10,575 nt of DNA from Coprococcus sp. (GCA_016297495.1 JAEDGN010000069.1:1-10575); one strand, 5' to 3'. Counted from the stretch's first letter, positions 1 to 6,652 are shown. Made by a program: numbers and translations. Notes: generated from the letters alone by a model not told the origin.

Positions 1-668
1 AAATAATCCGATGATACCAGCCGGTATTCTATACCATTGACCTGCCCCAGAAAACTGTCATGAAACCGCTCTCGCCCATGACAGTGGGAATAAATCACCT
101 GTTCGGCACCATAGAGCTCTGCCAGCTCCGTAAAACAGCTTTTCTCTTCGCCAATACTGGTAGGCGGATAATGCAGGAACATAATATATCTTCGATAGCC
201 TTCTGCTCTTGCCGCCTCAAAGGAAGCTGTCAGTCTGTCCATCTCCCGGCTTCTCAGCTTCTCAAAATGCTCCCATGTGTCCAGGCCTTCATAACAATAT
301 CCCTTGGTTCCCACCAGAGCATAATCCTCATAAGCGCAGTAATTATTCTGCAGAAAGAAGAGTCTTCCTGCATATTGCTCATTGAGTTTTTTTGTCTTTT
401 TCGCATCCCAGAACATATCATGGTTGCCTCGCAGCAATACTTTTCTGCCAGGCAGCCCACAGATAAATTCCAGATCCGCCTCACATTCCTGCAGATTCCT
501 TCCCCATGAATGATCGCCTGTAAGCACCACCGTGTCTCCCTCGTGAATCCTTTTACACCAGTGCTTCTCTATCTTCTTCACATGATTTTTCCACTCGCTG
601 CCGAACACTTCCATGGGCTTATCCACCGAAAAGGACAGATGGAGATCACCGATTGCGTATAGCGCCAT
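1..668 (-). CDS. Metallophosphoesterase (calcineurin-like), 3' end cut by window edge
   Basis: This encodes a small calcineurin-like metallophosphoesterase, a family that hydrolyses phosphoester bonds with a two-metal centre; the substrate cannot be told from sequence. The visible 222 residues carry the full motif set in order: GDLH (7-10), GDHSWG (51-56), RGNHD (80-84), LHYPP (165-169) and SHCHG (194-198), all typical metal ligands. The ATG at 668 is chosen because a GGGAGGAG ribosome binding site lies about 10 bases before it and the GDLH motif follows almost immediately, as usual in this family. There is no signal peptide or membrane segment, so it is probably cytoplasmic. The frame is still open at base 1; family length suggests only a few to some tens of residues are missing. 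It follows the ketopantoate-reductase-like gene after a 40-base gap and is probably co-transcribed with it. Confidence 0.88.
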   Translation of the reverse strand, partial: MALYAIGDLHLSFSVDKPMEVFGSEWKNHVKKIEKHWCKRIHEGDTVVLTGDHSWGRNLQECEADLEFICGLPGRKVLLRGNHDMFWDAKKTKKLNEQYAGRLFFLQNNYCAYEDYALVGTKGYCYEGLDTWEHFEKLRSREMDRLTASFEAARAEGYRRYIMFLHYPPTSIGEEKSCFTELAELYGAEQVIYSHCHGRERFHDSFLGQVNGIEYRLVSSDY

Positions 669-708
669 TACTCTTAAGCTCCTCCCTCAACACCATATGT
701 TTTATTCA

Positions 709-1626
709 TTAATAAGTAAATTTACCGTCATTCTTCTCTTCCAGGGCTTTTATAATATCGTAAGTCAATTCATTGTACGGTGTCGGAATGCCCAGCTCCC
801 TACCCATACGGACCAGCGTACCCGAGAACATGTCGATCTCCGTATGCCTTCCGGCATCAAGATCCTGCAATGTGGAAAAACGTGCCTTCGGCCATACAGT
901 AGCGCTTCGCCCAGCCACAGACTCATCAGCGATATCAATTCCCTTTGCCGCTGCAACATTGACCACCTCCTGCCGCAGCTTCCGGCATATATCCATGACG
1001 TATTCACTGTCATTGTAAGCTCCCAGACCGCAGTTGATAATCGCCTGCGGTAAATTCATGCTTATATTCAGCGCATATTTCAGCCAGATCACTCTGATAA
1101 TCTCCTCACTAATATGATATTTCACTCCGGTCCCGTCAAATAATTCCGCCAATGCATCGATCCTGGCCGATTTCCTGCCGTCAGCCTCACCAAAATATAC
1201 GCCTTCTGTCACAGACGGATCAAAAGTCACCATGCTGGCCTTTCTCTCGGAGGCAATCTTGATCATGGAAAAAACCATATGGTCCATACCAATCCTTCCG
1301 CCGATCACTTCCTCACTGTCCACACCGTTCATGACGCTCATAACAATGGTGTCCTTATCCACCGCACGCTCAATGGCATCCAGACTTCCCTCCAGACTGC
1401 CGTACTTCACCGCTACAAGCAGCAGATCCACACCATGGGCCTCCTCCGGCATCTTCACATTCAAAGCGATTTTTCGCTGGTTGATGGTAATCCCCTCACG
1501 CTCCAGACGTTCCTTCCTGCTCCCCTCTGCTATCACCCATAAATTATCCCCAAGCTTCTCATGCAGGCCTGCAATAAAATAACCGCCCACAGCACCTGCG
1601 CCTAAAATTGCCACTCTTTGAATCAT
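709..1626 (-). CDS. 2-dehydropantoate 2-reductase family protein (PanE/ApbA-like)
   Basis: The 305-residue protein matches the ketopantoate reductase family, which reduces 2-dehydropantoate to pantoate with NADPH in pantothenate and CoA synthesis. The N-terminal Rossmann fold starts with GAGAVGG (9-15), the MNGV segment lies at 99-102, and the C-terminal helical domain holds WLKYALN with the likely catalytic lysine (K183) and asparagine (N187). A conserved acidic stretch, GRHTEIDMFSGTLV (259-272), contains E263, equivalent to the substrate-binding region. The length fits the family (about 290-310). The ATG start is supported by AAGGAGA about 8 bases upstream. No other pantothenate gene is nearby, and many Clostridia carry several paralogues with unknown 2-oxoacid substrates, so the exact reaction is not certain. 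It is divergent from the GH3 gene and likely leads a small operon with the metallophosphoesterase. Confidence 0.85.
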   Translation of the reverse strand: MIQRVAILGAGAVGGYFIAGLHEKLGDNLWVIAEGSRKERLEREGITINQRKIALNVKMPEEAHGVDLLLVAVKYGSLEGSLDAIERAVDKDTIVMSVMNGVDSEEVIGGRIGMDHMVFSMIKIASERKASMVTFDPSVTEGVYFGEADGRKSARIDALAELFDGTGVKYHISEEIIRVIWLKYALNISMNLPQAIINCGLGAYNDSEYVMDICRKLRQEVVNVAAAKGIDIADESVAGRSATVWPKARFSTLQDLDAGRHTEIDMFSGTLVRMGRELGIPTPYNELTYDIIKALEEKNDGKFTY

Positions 1627-1657
1627 TCTATAAATCTCCTTAATTATAATATAATTT

Positions 1658-1666
1658 ATTGTACCA
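1658..1666 (-). promoter_or_regulatory. Candidate extended -10 promoter of the panE-like gene
   Basis: On the minus strand TGGTACAAT reads as an extended -10 element (TGn followed by TACAAT). It lies 31 bases before the ATG at 1626, so a transcript would have a leader of about 25 nt containing the AAGGAGA ribosome binding site. No good TTGACA-like -35 is found at 16-18 bases; the extended -10 could compensate. This is inferred from sequence only. Confidence 0.42.
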
Positions 1667-1671
1667 CATCC

Positions 1672-1693
1672 GGTTTCATTCTTTTCTGAAACC
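1672..1693. repeat. Spaced inverted repeat between divergent promoters
   Basis: GGTTTCA (1672-1678) and TGAAACC (1687-1693) are perfect 7-base inverted arms around an 8-base T-rich spacer. The element lies between the panE-like and GH3 promoters and covers the place where the panE-like -35 would be. There is no T-tract next to it and no gene end nearby, so a protein-binding operator is more likely than a terminator. No regulator can be named. Confidence 0.45.
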
Positions 1694-1711
1694 AGTGGAT
1701 TTTATAAAAAT

Positions 1712-1743
1712 TTTACCGATTGTATTCCCTTTTCGTGTATAAT
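1712..1743 (+). promoter_or_regulatory. Candidate promoter of the GH3 gene
   Basis: A perfect TATAAT lies at 1738-1743, preceded by TG at 1736-1737. The best -35-like sequence, TTTACC at 1712-1717, has a long 20-base spacing, so the -35 is weak. The ATG at 1786 follows 42 bases later, with GGGGAAGGGA at 1769-1778 as ribosome binding site. The -10 is convincing; the -35 is not. Confidence 0.45.
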
Positions 1744-1785
1744 AAACATAACAATATAATTATCTGTAGGGGAAGGGATTTTACT

Positions 1786-4290
1786 ATGAAAATCTATATT
1801 ACTTACGCCAAAACCGATGACTCTGTTTTGCCTTACGAGGAAGTCCACCGTCAAATCGCCTGCCGTGCTGCAGCGGAAGGAATCGTCCTTCTGAAAAATG
1901 ATCATGCACTTCCAATACGTCCCGGCAAAATTGCCATGTATGGTGCAGGTGTTGAATATACCATCAAAGGAGGTACCGGTTCCGGTGAAGTCAATGAACG
2001 ACACAGCATTTCCATTATGGAAGGCATGACAGCCGCAGGCTTTGAGATTACCACCGAAGACTGGCTGGCAGACTACCGTGCTGAATACGAAAATGGGGTT
2101 CTTGAACTGGAAGCCTCCATCAAATCTGCCATGAAGCAGCTTCGTTTTAGTGAATATCCAGGTTTATTCCTCCATACCTTTGTTTATCCGTTTGGCCGCC
2201 TGATTACAGAACAGGATGTACTTAAAAGCGGCACAGATACATGCATCTATGTTATTGCCCGCCAGTCCGGCGAAGGCAGCGACCGCAAAATCCGGAATAA
2301 CGATTTTCATCTGTCAAATATAGAACGGGAAAATATACGTTTCTGTACAAAGCATTACCAGAAGACCATTGTTGTATTAAATATCGGTTCTTCCTTCGAT
2401 ACCAGCTTCATGGAAGAAATTCCGGGCATCAGCGCCCTGATCTACCTGTGCCAGCTGGGCAGTGCAGGCGGCACCGCCTTTGCCGATATCATCTCCGGTA
2501 AAGCAACCCCTTCCGGCAAATTGGCTGACACCTGGGTAAAAGCTTATGGCGATGTGCCTTTTGGCAGCAGCTACAGCTATCTGAACGGTAATCTGGAAAA
2601 TGAAGATTATCTGGAAGACATTTATGTGGGCTACCGCTATTATGACTCCTTCCATATTGAGCCTCATTATCCTTTCGGATACGGTCTGAGTTATACGACC
2701 TTTGATATTCAATATCAGAATATTCAAAGGGACGGGGATAAGATCATTCTCCGGGCAAAGGTTGCCAATACAGGAGATACCTATACCGGCAAGGAAGTGG
2801 TTCAGCTTTACGTCAGCTGCCCTCAGGGAAGACTGACCAAAGAATACCAGCGCCTCTGTGCCTTTGCTAAAACAGGACTGCTGGCACCGGGGCAGGAAGA
2901 AACCGTGACCCTGACCTTCCCATTGTCTTACCTGGCCAGCTATGAGGAAGATTCTGCTTCCTATATTATGGAAAAAGGCACCTACCTGATTCGTCTTGGC
3001 AACAGTTCCCGCAATACGATCGTCTGCGCGGCCATTGATGCAGCAGACGAAATCTGCCTGTCGAAACATAAAAATATCTGCCCGGTTCAGACACCACTCG
3101 ATGTGCTGACACCAGCAGATAGAAACATCAGCATCGCAACTGATTACACAGGTGAAATCTGCAGTCAGCTGAAGCCGGAGGATAAACTGACAATAAATCA
3201 GGTAGATTTTCCGACCGTTACATATACCTACGATGAACTTCCGGTCTGCCCGGACCGTCAGCTGACAGCAAAATTAAAAGAGCTTTCCATAAACGAACGT
3301 ATTGACCTGGTAGTAGGTGCAGGCCTTAAGGATATGCTCATGAACTCCAGCTATATCATGGTTCCGGGAGCCGCAGGCAATACCACTTCCACCCTGCTGG
3401 AAAAAGGTATTCCGAATATTGTTCTGGCAGACGGCCCGGCAGGTATCCGCATCCAGCGCCGTTCTACCATCACCAAAGGCGGAACAGCCAAAATGGTGGA
3501 TATGCAGCTGGATATGATGAAATATTTCCCTGATATCATTAAAAAATTTTTCTGTGGAAATCCGGATAAAGAACAGGTTTATTATCAGTACACAACAGCC
3601 TTTCCTGTAGCAACCGCCATGGCACAGACCTGGAATACCGAACTTCTTGAAGAAATAGGACAGGCTGTTGGAGAAGAGATGACGGAATATGGTGTCAGCT
3701 TCTGGCTGGCTCCGGGAATGAACATCCACCGAAATCCGCTATGTGGCCGTAATTTTGAATACTATAGCGAGGATCCAGTATTAACAGGCAAAATGGCGGC
3801 AGCCATCACAAAAGGTATCCAGAGCAGGGAAGGGTGCTTTGTAACTATCAAGCATTTCTGCGCCAACAATCAGGAAGAAAACCGCAACCACGTTTCTTCC
3901 AACATGACAGAGCGTGCACTGCGTGAGATCTATCTGCGCGGATTTGAGATTGCTGTCCGTGAAGGCGGCGCAAAAGGACTTATGACCAGCTACAATAAGG
4001 TCAACGGTGTCTATTCCAATAACAGTAAAGACCTGCTGACCCATGTGCTCCGTCAGGAATGGGGTTATGATGGCCTTGTAATGACTGACTGGACCGCCAC
4101 CGCCGAAGGTCAGGCCGATCCAGCCAAATGTATAGAATCCGGCAACGATCTGATCATGCCGGGCTCCGGTTCCGATAAAAAAATTATTAAAAAAGCAATC
4201 AGGGAAGGAAATCTCTCCCGCCGCGATCTGAACAGGTGTGCCGGCCGCGTTCTCAATGCTGTACGCAGCGGTCAAACGGGGCTTCTTTAA
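1786..4290 (+). CDS. Glycoside hydrolase family 3 beta-glucosidase, domain-permuted
   Basis: The 834-residue protein is a GH3 glycosidase, which removes non-reducing beta-linked sugars (usually glucose) by a retaining mechanism. The usual domain order is reversed. The GH3 C-terminal alpha/beta-sandwich comes first (about 22-300), with GGTGSGEVN (62-70) and SGEGSDR (161-167), where E163 is a candidate acid/base. A fibronectin III-like domain follows (about 337-407). The TIM barrel comes last (about 495-828), with LADGPAG (547-553), GRNFEYYSEDP (654-664), KHF (689-691) and VMTDW, whose D768 is the expected nucleophile. The ATG at 1786 is preferred over an upstream in-frame TTG at 1720 because it has GGGGAAGGGA 7 bases before it and the TTG lies inside the promoter. 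With no signal peptide, it should act in the cytoplasm on imported cellobiose-like oligosaccharides. Similar permuted enzymes are known in rumen and gut Clostridia; the exact sugar is unknown. Confidence 0.92.
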   Translation: MKIYITYAKTDDSVLPYEEVHRQIACRAAAEGIVLLKNDHALPIRPGKIAMYGAGVEYTIKGGTGSGEVNERHSISIMEGMTAAGFEITTEDWLADYRAEYENGVLELEASIKSAMKQLRFSEYPGLFLHTFVYPFGRLITEQDVLKSGTDTCIYVIARQSGEGSDRKIRNNDFHLSNIERENIRFCTKHYQKTIVVLNIGSSFDTSFMEEIPGISALIYLCQLGSAGGTAFADIISGKATPSGKLADTWVKAYGDVPFGSSYSYLNGNLENEDYLEDIYVGYRYYDSFHIEPHYPFGYGLSYTTFDIQYQNIQRDGDKIILRAKVANTGDTYTGKEVVQLYVSCPQGRLTKEYQRLCAFAKTGLLAPGQEETVTLTFPLSYLASYEEDSASYIMEKGTYLIRLGNSSRNTIVCAAIDAADEICLSKHKNICPVQTPLDVLTPADRNISIATDYTGEICSQLKPEDKLTINQVDFPTVTYTYDELPVCPDRQLTAKLKELSINERIDLVVGAGLKDMLMNSSYIMVPGAAGNTTSTLLEKGIPNIVLADGPAGIRIQRRSTITKGGTAKMVDMQLDMMKYFPDIIKKFFCGNPDKEQVYYQYTTAFPVATAMAQTWNTELLEEIGQAVGEEMTEYGVSFWLAPGMNIHRNPLCGRNFEYYSEDPVLTGKMAAAITKGIQSREGCFVTIKHFCANNQEENRNHVSSNMTERALREIYLRGFEIAVREGGAKGLMTSYNKVNGVYSNNSKDLLTHVLRQEWGYDGLVMTDWTATAEGQADPAKCIESGNDLIMPGSGSDKKIIKKAIREGNLSRRDLNRCAGRVLNAVRSGQTGLL

Positions 4291-4335
4291 AAAAACAGGC
4301 AGTTCATCTGTTAACGTCTGAACTGCCTGTTTTTT
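4291..4335. terminator. Rho-independent terminator after the GH3 gene, possibly bidirectional
   Basis: A long perfect stem pairs 4291-4306 (AAAAACAGGCAGTTCA) with 4319-4334 around a 12-base loop, and ends in a run of six T on the plus strand. It begins directly after the GH3 stop codon. The matching A-run on the other side would give a T-tract for minus-strand transcripts too, so it could also stop transcription through the HTH gene and the flavodoxin remnant; that remnant's stop codon (4334-4336) touches the stem. Confidence 0.9.
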
Positions 4336-4534
4336 ATCTTATAAAATTAGTCCCAATCCTCTCTTCTTTTTCCGGAAGACCATAAGCCTCTTTGCCCAGC
4401 TGAATACTTTTAATCAGAAAACTCATATTGTTGGCCCGTGTACGCATGATCTGAAGGCCTCCTTTATCCTGTACAGCCTCATCAGCAGAATTACCATGTA
4501 TGCTGTTCCAGTACTGCCCCGATGCTATAGCTTT
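4334..4534 (-). pseudogene. Remnant of a flavodoxin-family NAD(P)H-dependent oxidoreductase (last 66 codons)
   Basis: The minus strand reads a 66-residue open segment with no start codon of its own, including GQYWNSIHGN, DKGGLQIMRTRANNMSFLIK and the end ERIGTNFIR. From memory of the family, this is the C-terminal tail of flavodoxin-like NADPH-dependent FMN reductase or iron-sulfur flavoprotein relatives, which often end with a Trp-Asn-x-x-His-Gly segment, a MRTLxRNMAWLLK-like helix and TNFIR. The flavin-binding N-terminal part is absent: the frame meets a TAG at 4535-4537, inside the end of the HTH gene. It appears to be a 5'-truncated relic. The reading frame is clean to its stop, so the truncation may be fairly recent. 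Nothing indicates that it is translated. Confidence 0.72.
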
Positions 4535-5073
4535 CTATATATCATGTTCTCACGAGCAATAATACCTTCTGATATCATATCACGACGAATTGTACAAAAA
4601 TCATCATTGAAGTCAGCGATAATAATATTTACTTCCCGCTCGGTATATTCACGTCCCTTTTCAAAGGATTTCGCAATTTCTTCAAGAACAATCCGTTCCT
4701 TCTTTCGCTGGCTTGGAATACTCTTAAGCTTCCCGTATTCAAAAAAGCTGTTGATGACTTTCTTTCTGTATTTCTCATCTCTTTCTTTCTGAAGATCGAT
4801 TTCATCCGACTTTTCCTTCAGGATATCAAGAATCGAAACTTTAAAAATATCATCATTGATAGAATACATATTATAGTACTGGTCTTTTCTCGATTTTACC
4901 GCTCCCACATCCTCCAGTTTTTTGAGATGAAAAGAAACGGTAGACGGTGTAAGCCCAAGCCTTTCTGCCAGACGCTCCACATACATCTCTTCCTGCATCA
5001 GCGACTTAAGAATCTGAATGCGTGATTTATCTGCAAGGCACTTAAAAAGCGCTATTGATTCTTGTTCTGTCAT
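4525..5073 (-). CDS. ArsR-type HTH transcriptional regulator with C-terminal DUF2087 domain
   Basis: The 182-residue protein starts with an ArsR-like winged helix (about 5-75); the helix-turn-helix is near 34-56 (ERLAERLGLTPSTVSFHLKK). A charged linker follows (about 85-110). The tail (about 113-182), with KSIPSQRKKERIVLEEIA, YTEREVN and FNDDFCTIRRDM, resembles DUF2087, a domain found alone or fused to HTH regulators and of unknown function. The classical metal site (ELCVCDL) is missing, and the only cysteines are C12 and C160, so classical arsenic or cadmium sensing is unlikely. The ATG at 5073 is fixed by a strong AGGAGGAAG site whose first bases overlap the stop of the upstream gene, leaving an 11-base gap and strongly implying co-translation. 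Its last codons overlap the flavodoxin remnant. It is probably an autoregulator of its own two-gene operon; the ligand is unknown. Confidence 0.85.
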   Translation of the reverse strand: MTEQESIALFKCLADKSRIQILKSLMQEEMYVERLAERLGLTPSTVSFHLKKLEDVGAVKSRKDQYYNMYSINDDIFKVSILDILKEKSDEIDLQKERDEKYRKKVINSFFEYGKLKSIPSQRKKERIVLEEIAKSFEKGREYTEREVNIIIADFNDDFCTIRRDMISEGIIARENMIYRKL

Positions 5074-5084
5074 TTATCTTCCTC

Positions 5085-5438
5085 CTAAAACAGGCTTAAA
5101 AATCTCTCTTTAATCTCATAAACAGCAGAAAGTTTTGTTTCTTCCATAACTATCTTACCAATATCATTGTGTTGTTTTGCCAGTTCCAAAGACTTTTCCC
5201 AGGCAGAAGGAATCTGCGCCGCCTTTTTAAGAAATTCTCCTTTAAAAGTCTCTTGATCGGTGGTCGTCTTCTCTGCGGCATTCCATATTGATTTAAATAT
5301 ATCATAAATATTGGCCTTTGCTTTAAGCAGGTTGCTTTCATCTTTTCTGTCATCCTTTGCAAGCAATTCGGATTCTTTTGTTGTCTCTTCTTTTCTTGTA
5401 TCCAGAAAAGCAAAAAAAGTGTTTTTTAATTTCTTCAT
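5085..5438 (-). CDS. Uncharacterised 117-residue charged helical protein, operon partner of the HTH gene
   Basis: I do not recognise this family. The protein is rich in Lys and Glu and predicted by eye to be mainly helical. It has a basic start (MKKLKNTFFAFL), a charged low-complexity stretch (about 15-40) and a more conserved-looking core from about 41 to the end, with KANIYDIFKSIW and IPSAWEKSLELAKQHND. There is no membrane span, no clear signal peptide, and no cysteine or metal motif. It is the first gene after the strong promoter at 5491-5519. The ATG at 5438 has AAGGGGAT about 7 bases upstream. Its TAG stop at 5085-5087 sits inside the HTH gene's ribosome binding site. Codons are AT-richer than in the gal genes, which may hint at separate ancestry. 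Tight pairing suggests it works with, or is sensed by, the ArsR-DUF2087 regulator, but no function can be assigned. Confidence 0.75.
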   Translation of the reverse strand: MKKLKNTFFAFLDTRKEETTKESELLAKDDRKDESNLLKAKANIYDIFKSIWNAAEKTTTDQETFKGEFLKKAAQIPSAWEKSLELAKQHNDIGKIVMEETKLSAVYEIKERFLSLF

Positions 5439-5490
5439 CGATTTATCCCCTTGCTTTTTATTTTGATAGGTATCTAATCACTTTATGGAT

Positions 5491-5519
5491 AGTATATTAC
5501 TCAAATCATATATTGTCAA
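5491..5519 (-). promoter_or_regulatory. Near-consensus sigma-A promoter of the 117-residue/HTH operon
   Basis: On the minus strand a perfect TTGACA (5514-5519) is followed by exactly 17 bases and TATACT (5491-5496). Transcription would start near 5484, giving a leader of about 45 nt before the ATG at 5438. This is the best-matching promoter in the window. The -35 lies in the middle of a 17-bp palindrome, which fits a promoter that is strong by default and repressed by a bound regulator. Confidence 0.82.
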
Positions 5520-5524
5520 TATAT
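5508..5524. promoter_or_regulatory. 17-bp perfect palindrome over the -35, candidate operator
   Basis: ATATATTG (5508-5515) and CAATATAT (5517-5524) are perfect inverted arms around a single central base, and the -35 hexamer sits at the centre. Length and position suit a dimeric winged-helix repressor, and the ArsR-type gene of the same operon is the obvious candidate. AT-richness makes part of the symmetry cheap to obtain by chance, so this is a well-placed candidate only. Confidence 0.5.
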
Positions 5525-5536
5525 TTTTATATTCGT

Positions 5537-6592
5537 CTAATCAAATATTAAAAAAATATCCTGTGCAGGCTGTGCCAGGCTGTCTTTCTTCACCTCTGCC
5601 ACAGCAGCTTCTGTTGTAAGCAGGGTGGCTGCAATACTCTCTGCATTCAACAGGGCACTCTTTGTCACCTTCACAGGATCAATGATACCGGCTTTGAGCA
5701 TATCCACATAAGTCTCTGATATGGCATCAAAACCAATACCCGTCTCTTTTTCCTTCACTTTATTGATAATTACGGCGCCTTCCAGACCGGCATTTTCCGC
5801 TATAGCTCTCAGTGGTGCTTCCAGTGCTTTTTCTACAATGACAGCACCGGTCTTCTCATCGCCCTCCAGTGAAGCTGCCATTTCTTCTATATCCTTCTGA
5901 GCATGAATGTAAGCAGAACCACCACTGGCAATGATACCTTCCGCTACAGCTGCTCTGGTTGCATTCAGAGCATCTTCCATACGATACTTGGCTTCCTTCA
6001 TCTCTGTTTCTGTTGCTGCTCCGATACGGATAACGGCAACGCCGCCGCCCATTTTAGCAATACGTTCAAGAAGCTTTTCCTGATCATACTCAGATGTTGT
6101 CTCAGCTGCCTGCCGCTTCAGGCTGGCAATCCTTTCGTCTATTTCCTGTCTGCTGCCTTCACCATCTACAATCGTGGTTGTCTCTTTTGTCACTTTGACT
6201 GATTTGGCTCTGCCAAGCATATCTACGGTCACATCAGAAAACTGCGTTCCCAACTCATCCAGTACAGCCTGTCCGCCTGTCAGTGCAGCAATATCACGCA
6301 GCTGGTCTTTCCGGCCATCACCATATCCCGGTGCCTTAACCACCACAACCTTGACCGTTCCACGCAGTCTGTTGAGAATCAATGTGGTAAGAGCTTAGCC
6401 CTCAACATCATCGGCAATGATCAGCAGCTGTCTTCCGCCGGTAGCTGTCTGTTCAAGCAACGGAAGGATCTCTTTAATATTTGAAATCTTCTTATCCGTA
6501 ATCAGAATATACGGATGCTCCATATTGGCGACCATCTTCTCCTGGTCATCGCACATATAAGCTGACAGATAGCCATGATCAAACTGCATACC
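5537..6592 (-). pseudogene. groEL: groEL remnant: N-terminal third missing, in-frame stop, altered C-terminus
   Basis: The minus strand encodes about two thirds of the 60-kDa chaperonin GroEL, beginning at GMQFDHGYLSAYM (apical domain) and running through ITDKKISNIKEILPLLEQ, VKAPGYGDGRKDQLRDIAALTGG, GGGVAVIRIGAATETEMKE, RMEDALNATRAAVAEG and VDPVKVTKSALLNAESIA-like sequence to its end. Everything before the apical domain (equatorial ATP-binding and first intermediate segments, about 190 residues) is absent; the codon before GMQFD is TAA. A second in-frame TAA at 6395-6397 replaces the Glu expected after DDVEG, and ALTTLILNRLRG resumes in the same frame, so a single-base nonsense change explains it. 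Conserved spots have drifted (GDGRK for GDRRK, ASGGSA for AGGG[TV]A). The tail ends QDIFLIFD instead of a Gly-Met-rich end. It cannot make a working chaperonin subunit; an intact groEL must lie elsewhere in the genome. Confidence 0.9.
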
Positions 6593-6620
6593 TTATGTAA
6601 ATTTATAAAAAGGTTCTGAC

Positions 6621-6652
6621 AAAACAGGCTGACGCAATAACCGCGTCAGCCT
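6621..6652 (-). terminator. Rho-independent terminator of the galKTE operon
   Basis: AGGCTGACGC (6626-6635) and GCGTCAGCCT (6643-6652) form a perfect 10-bp GC-rich stem with a 7-base loop. On the minus strand it is followed by GTTTTG and a further T-rich stretch near 6606-6612. It begins 5 bases after the galE stop, so it ends the galactose operon and insulates the groEL remnant. Confidence 0.82.

Larger units (their letters stand above)
5465..5543 (-). repeat. Three related TGATT(A/T)GA elements spaced across the operon promoter
   Basis: Reading the minus strand, TGATTAGACGAATATA (from 5543), TGATTTGAGTAATATA (from 5508) and TGATTAGATACCTATC (from 5480) share TGATT[AT]GA and partly the following bases. 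One lies upstream of the -35, one covers the spacer and -10, and one lies just downstream of the start point. Starts are 35 and 28 bases apart. The 8-mer TGATTAGA occurs exactly in the outer two. They could be iterated regulator half-sites, or chance in AT-rich DNA. Confidence 0.38.

Noticed and set aside
60..509. Plus-strand open frame of 149 codons
   Set aside because: It lies antisense to the metallophosphoesterase, which has all five family motifs and a strong ribosome binding site; the plus frame has no recognisable protein features.
1720..1785. Upstream TTG start extending the GH3 protein by 22 residues
   Set aside because: It would begin between the promoter elements and has no ribosome binding site, whereas the ATG at 1786 has a good one and fits the domain start.
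2377..3069. Minus-strand open frame of 230 codons inside the GH3 gene
   Set aside because: It is a shadow of the GH3 coding frame with an implausible composition and no ribosome binding site that supports it.
5087..5096. Shared 10-mer AAAACAGGCT here and at 6621-6630 as insertion-site duplication
   Set aside because: One copy is inside a gene end and its ribosome binding site, the other inside a terminator stem base; similarity does not extend and they do not flank the relics symmetrically.
5562..5583. Short near-tandem TGTGCAGGC/TGTGCCAGGC at the groEL relic end
   Set aside because: It encodes the expected Ala/Gln/Pro-rich tail region and is too short to support a repeat element.
6395..6589. 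Separate 64-residue gene beginning MQFDHGYLSAYM
   Set aside because: It is the same frame as the downstream GroEL segment and is broken only by one stop codon, so it is part of the groEL relic.
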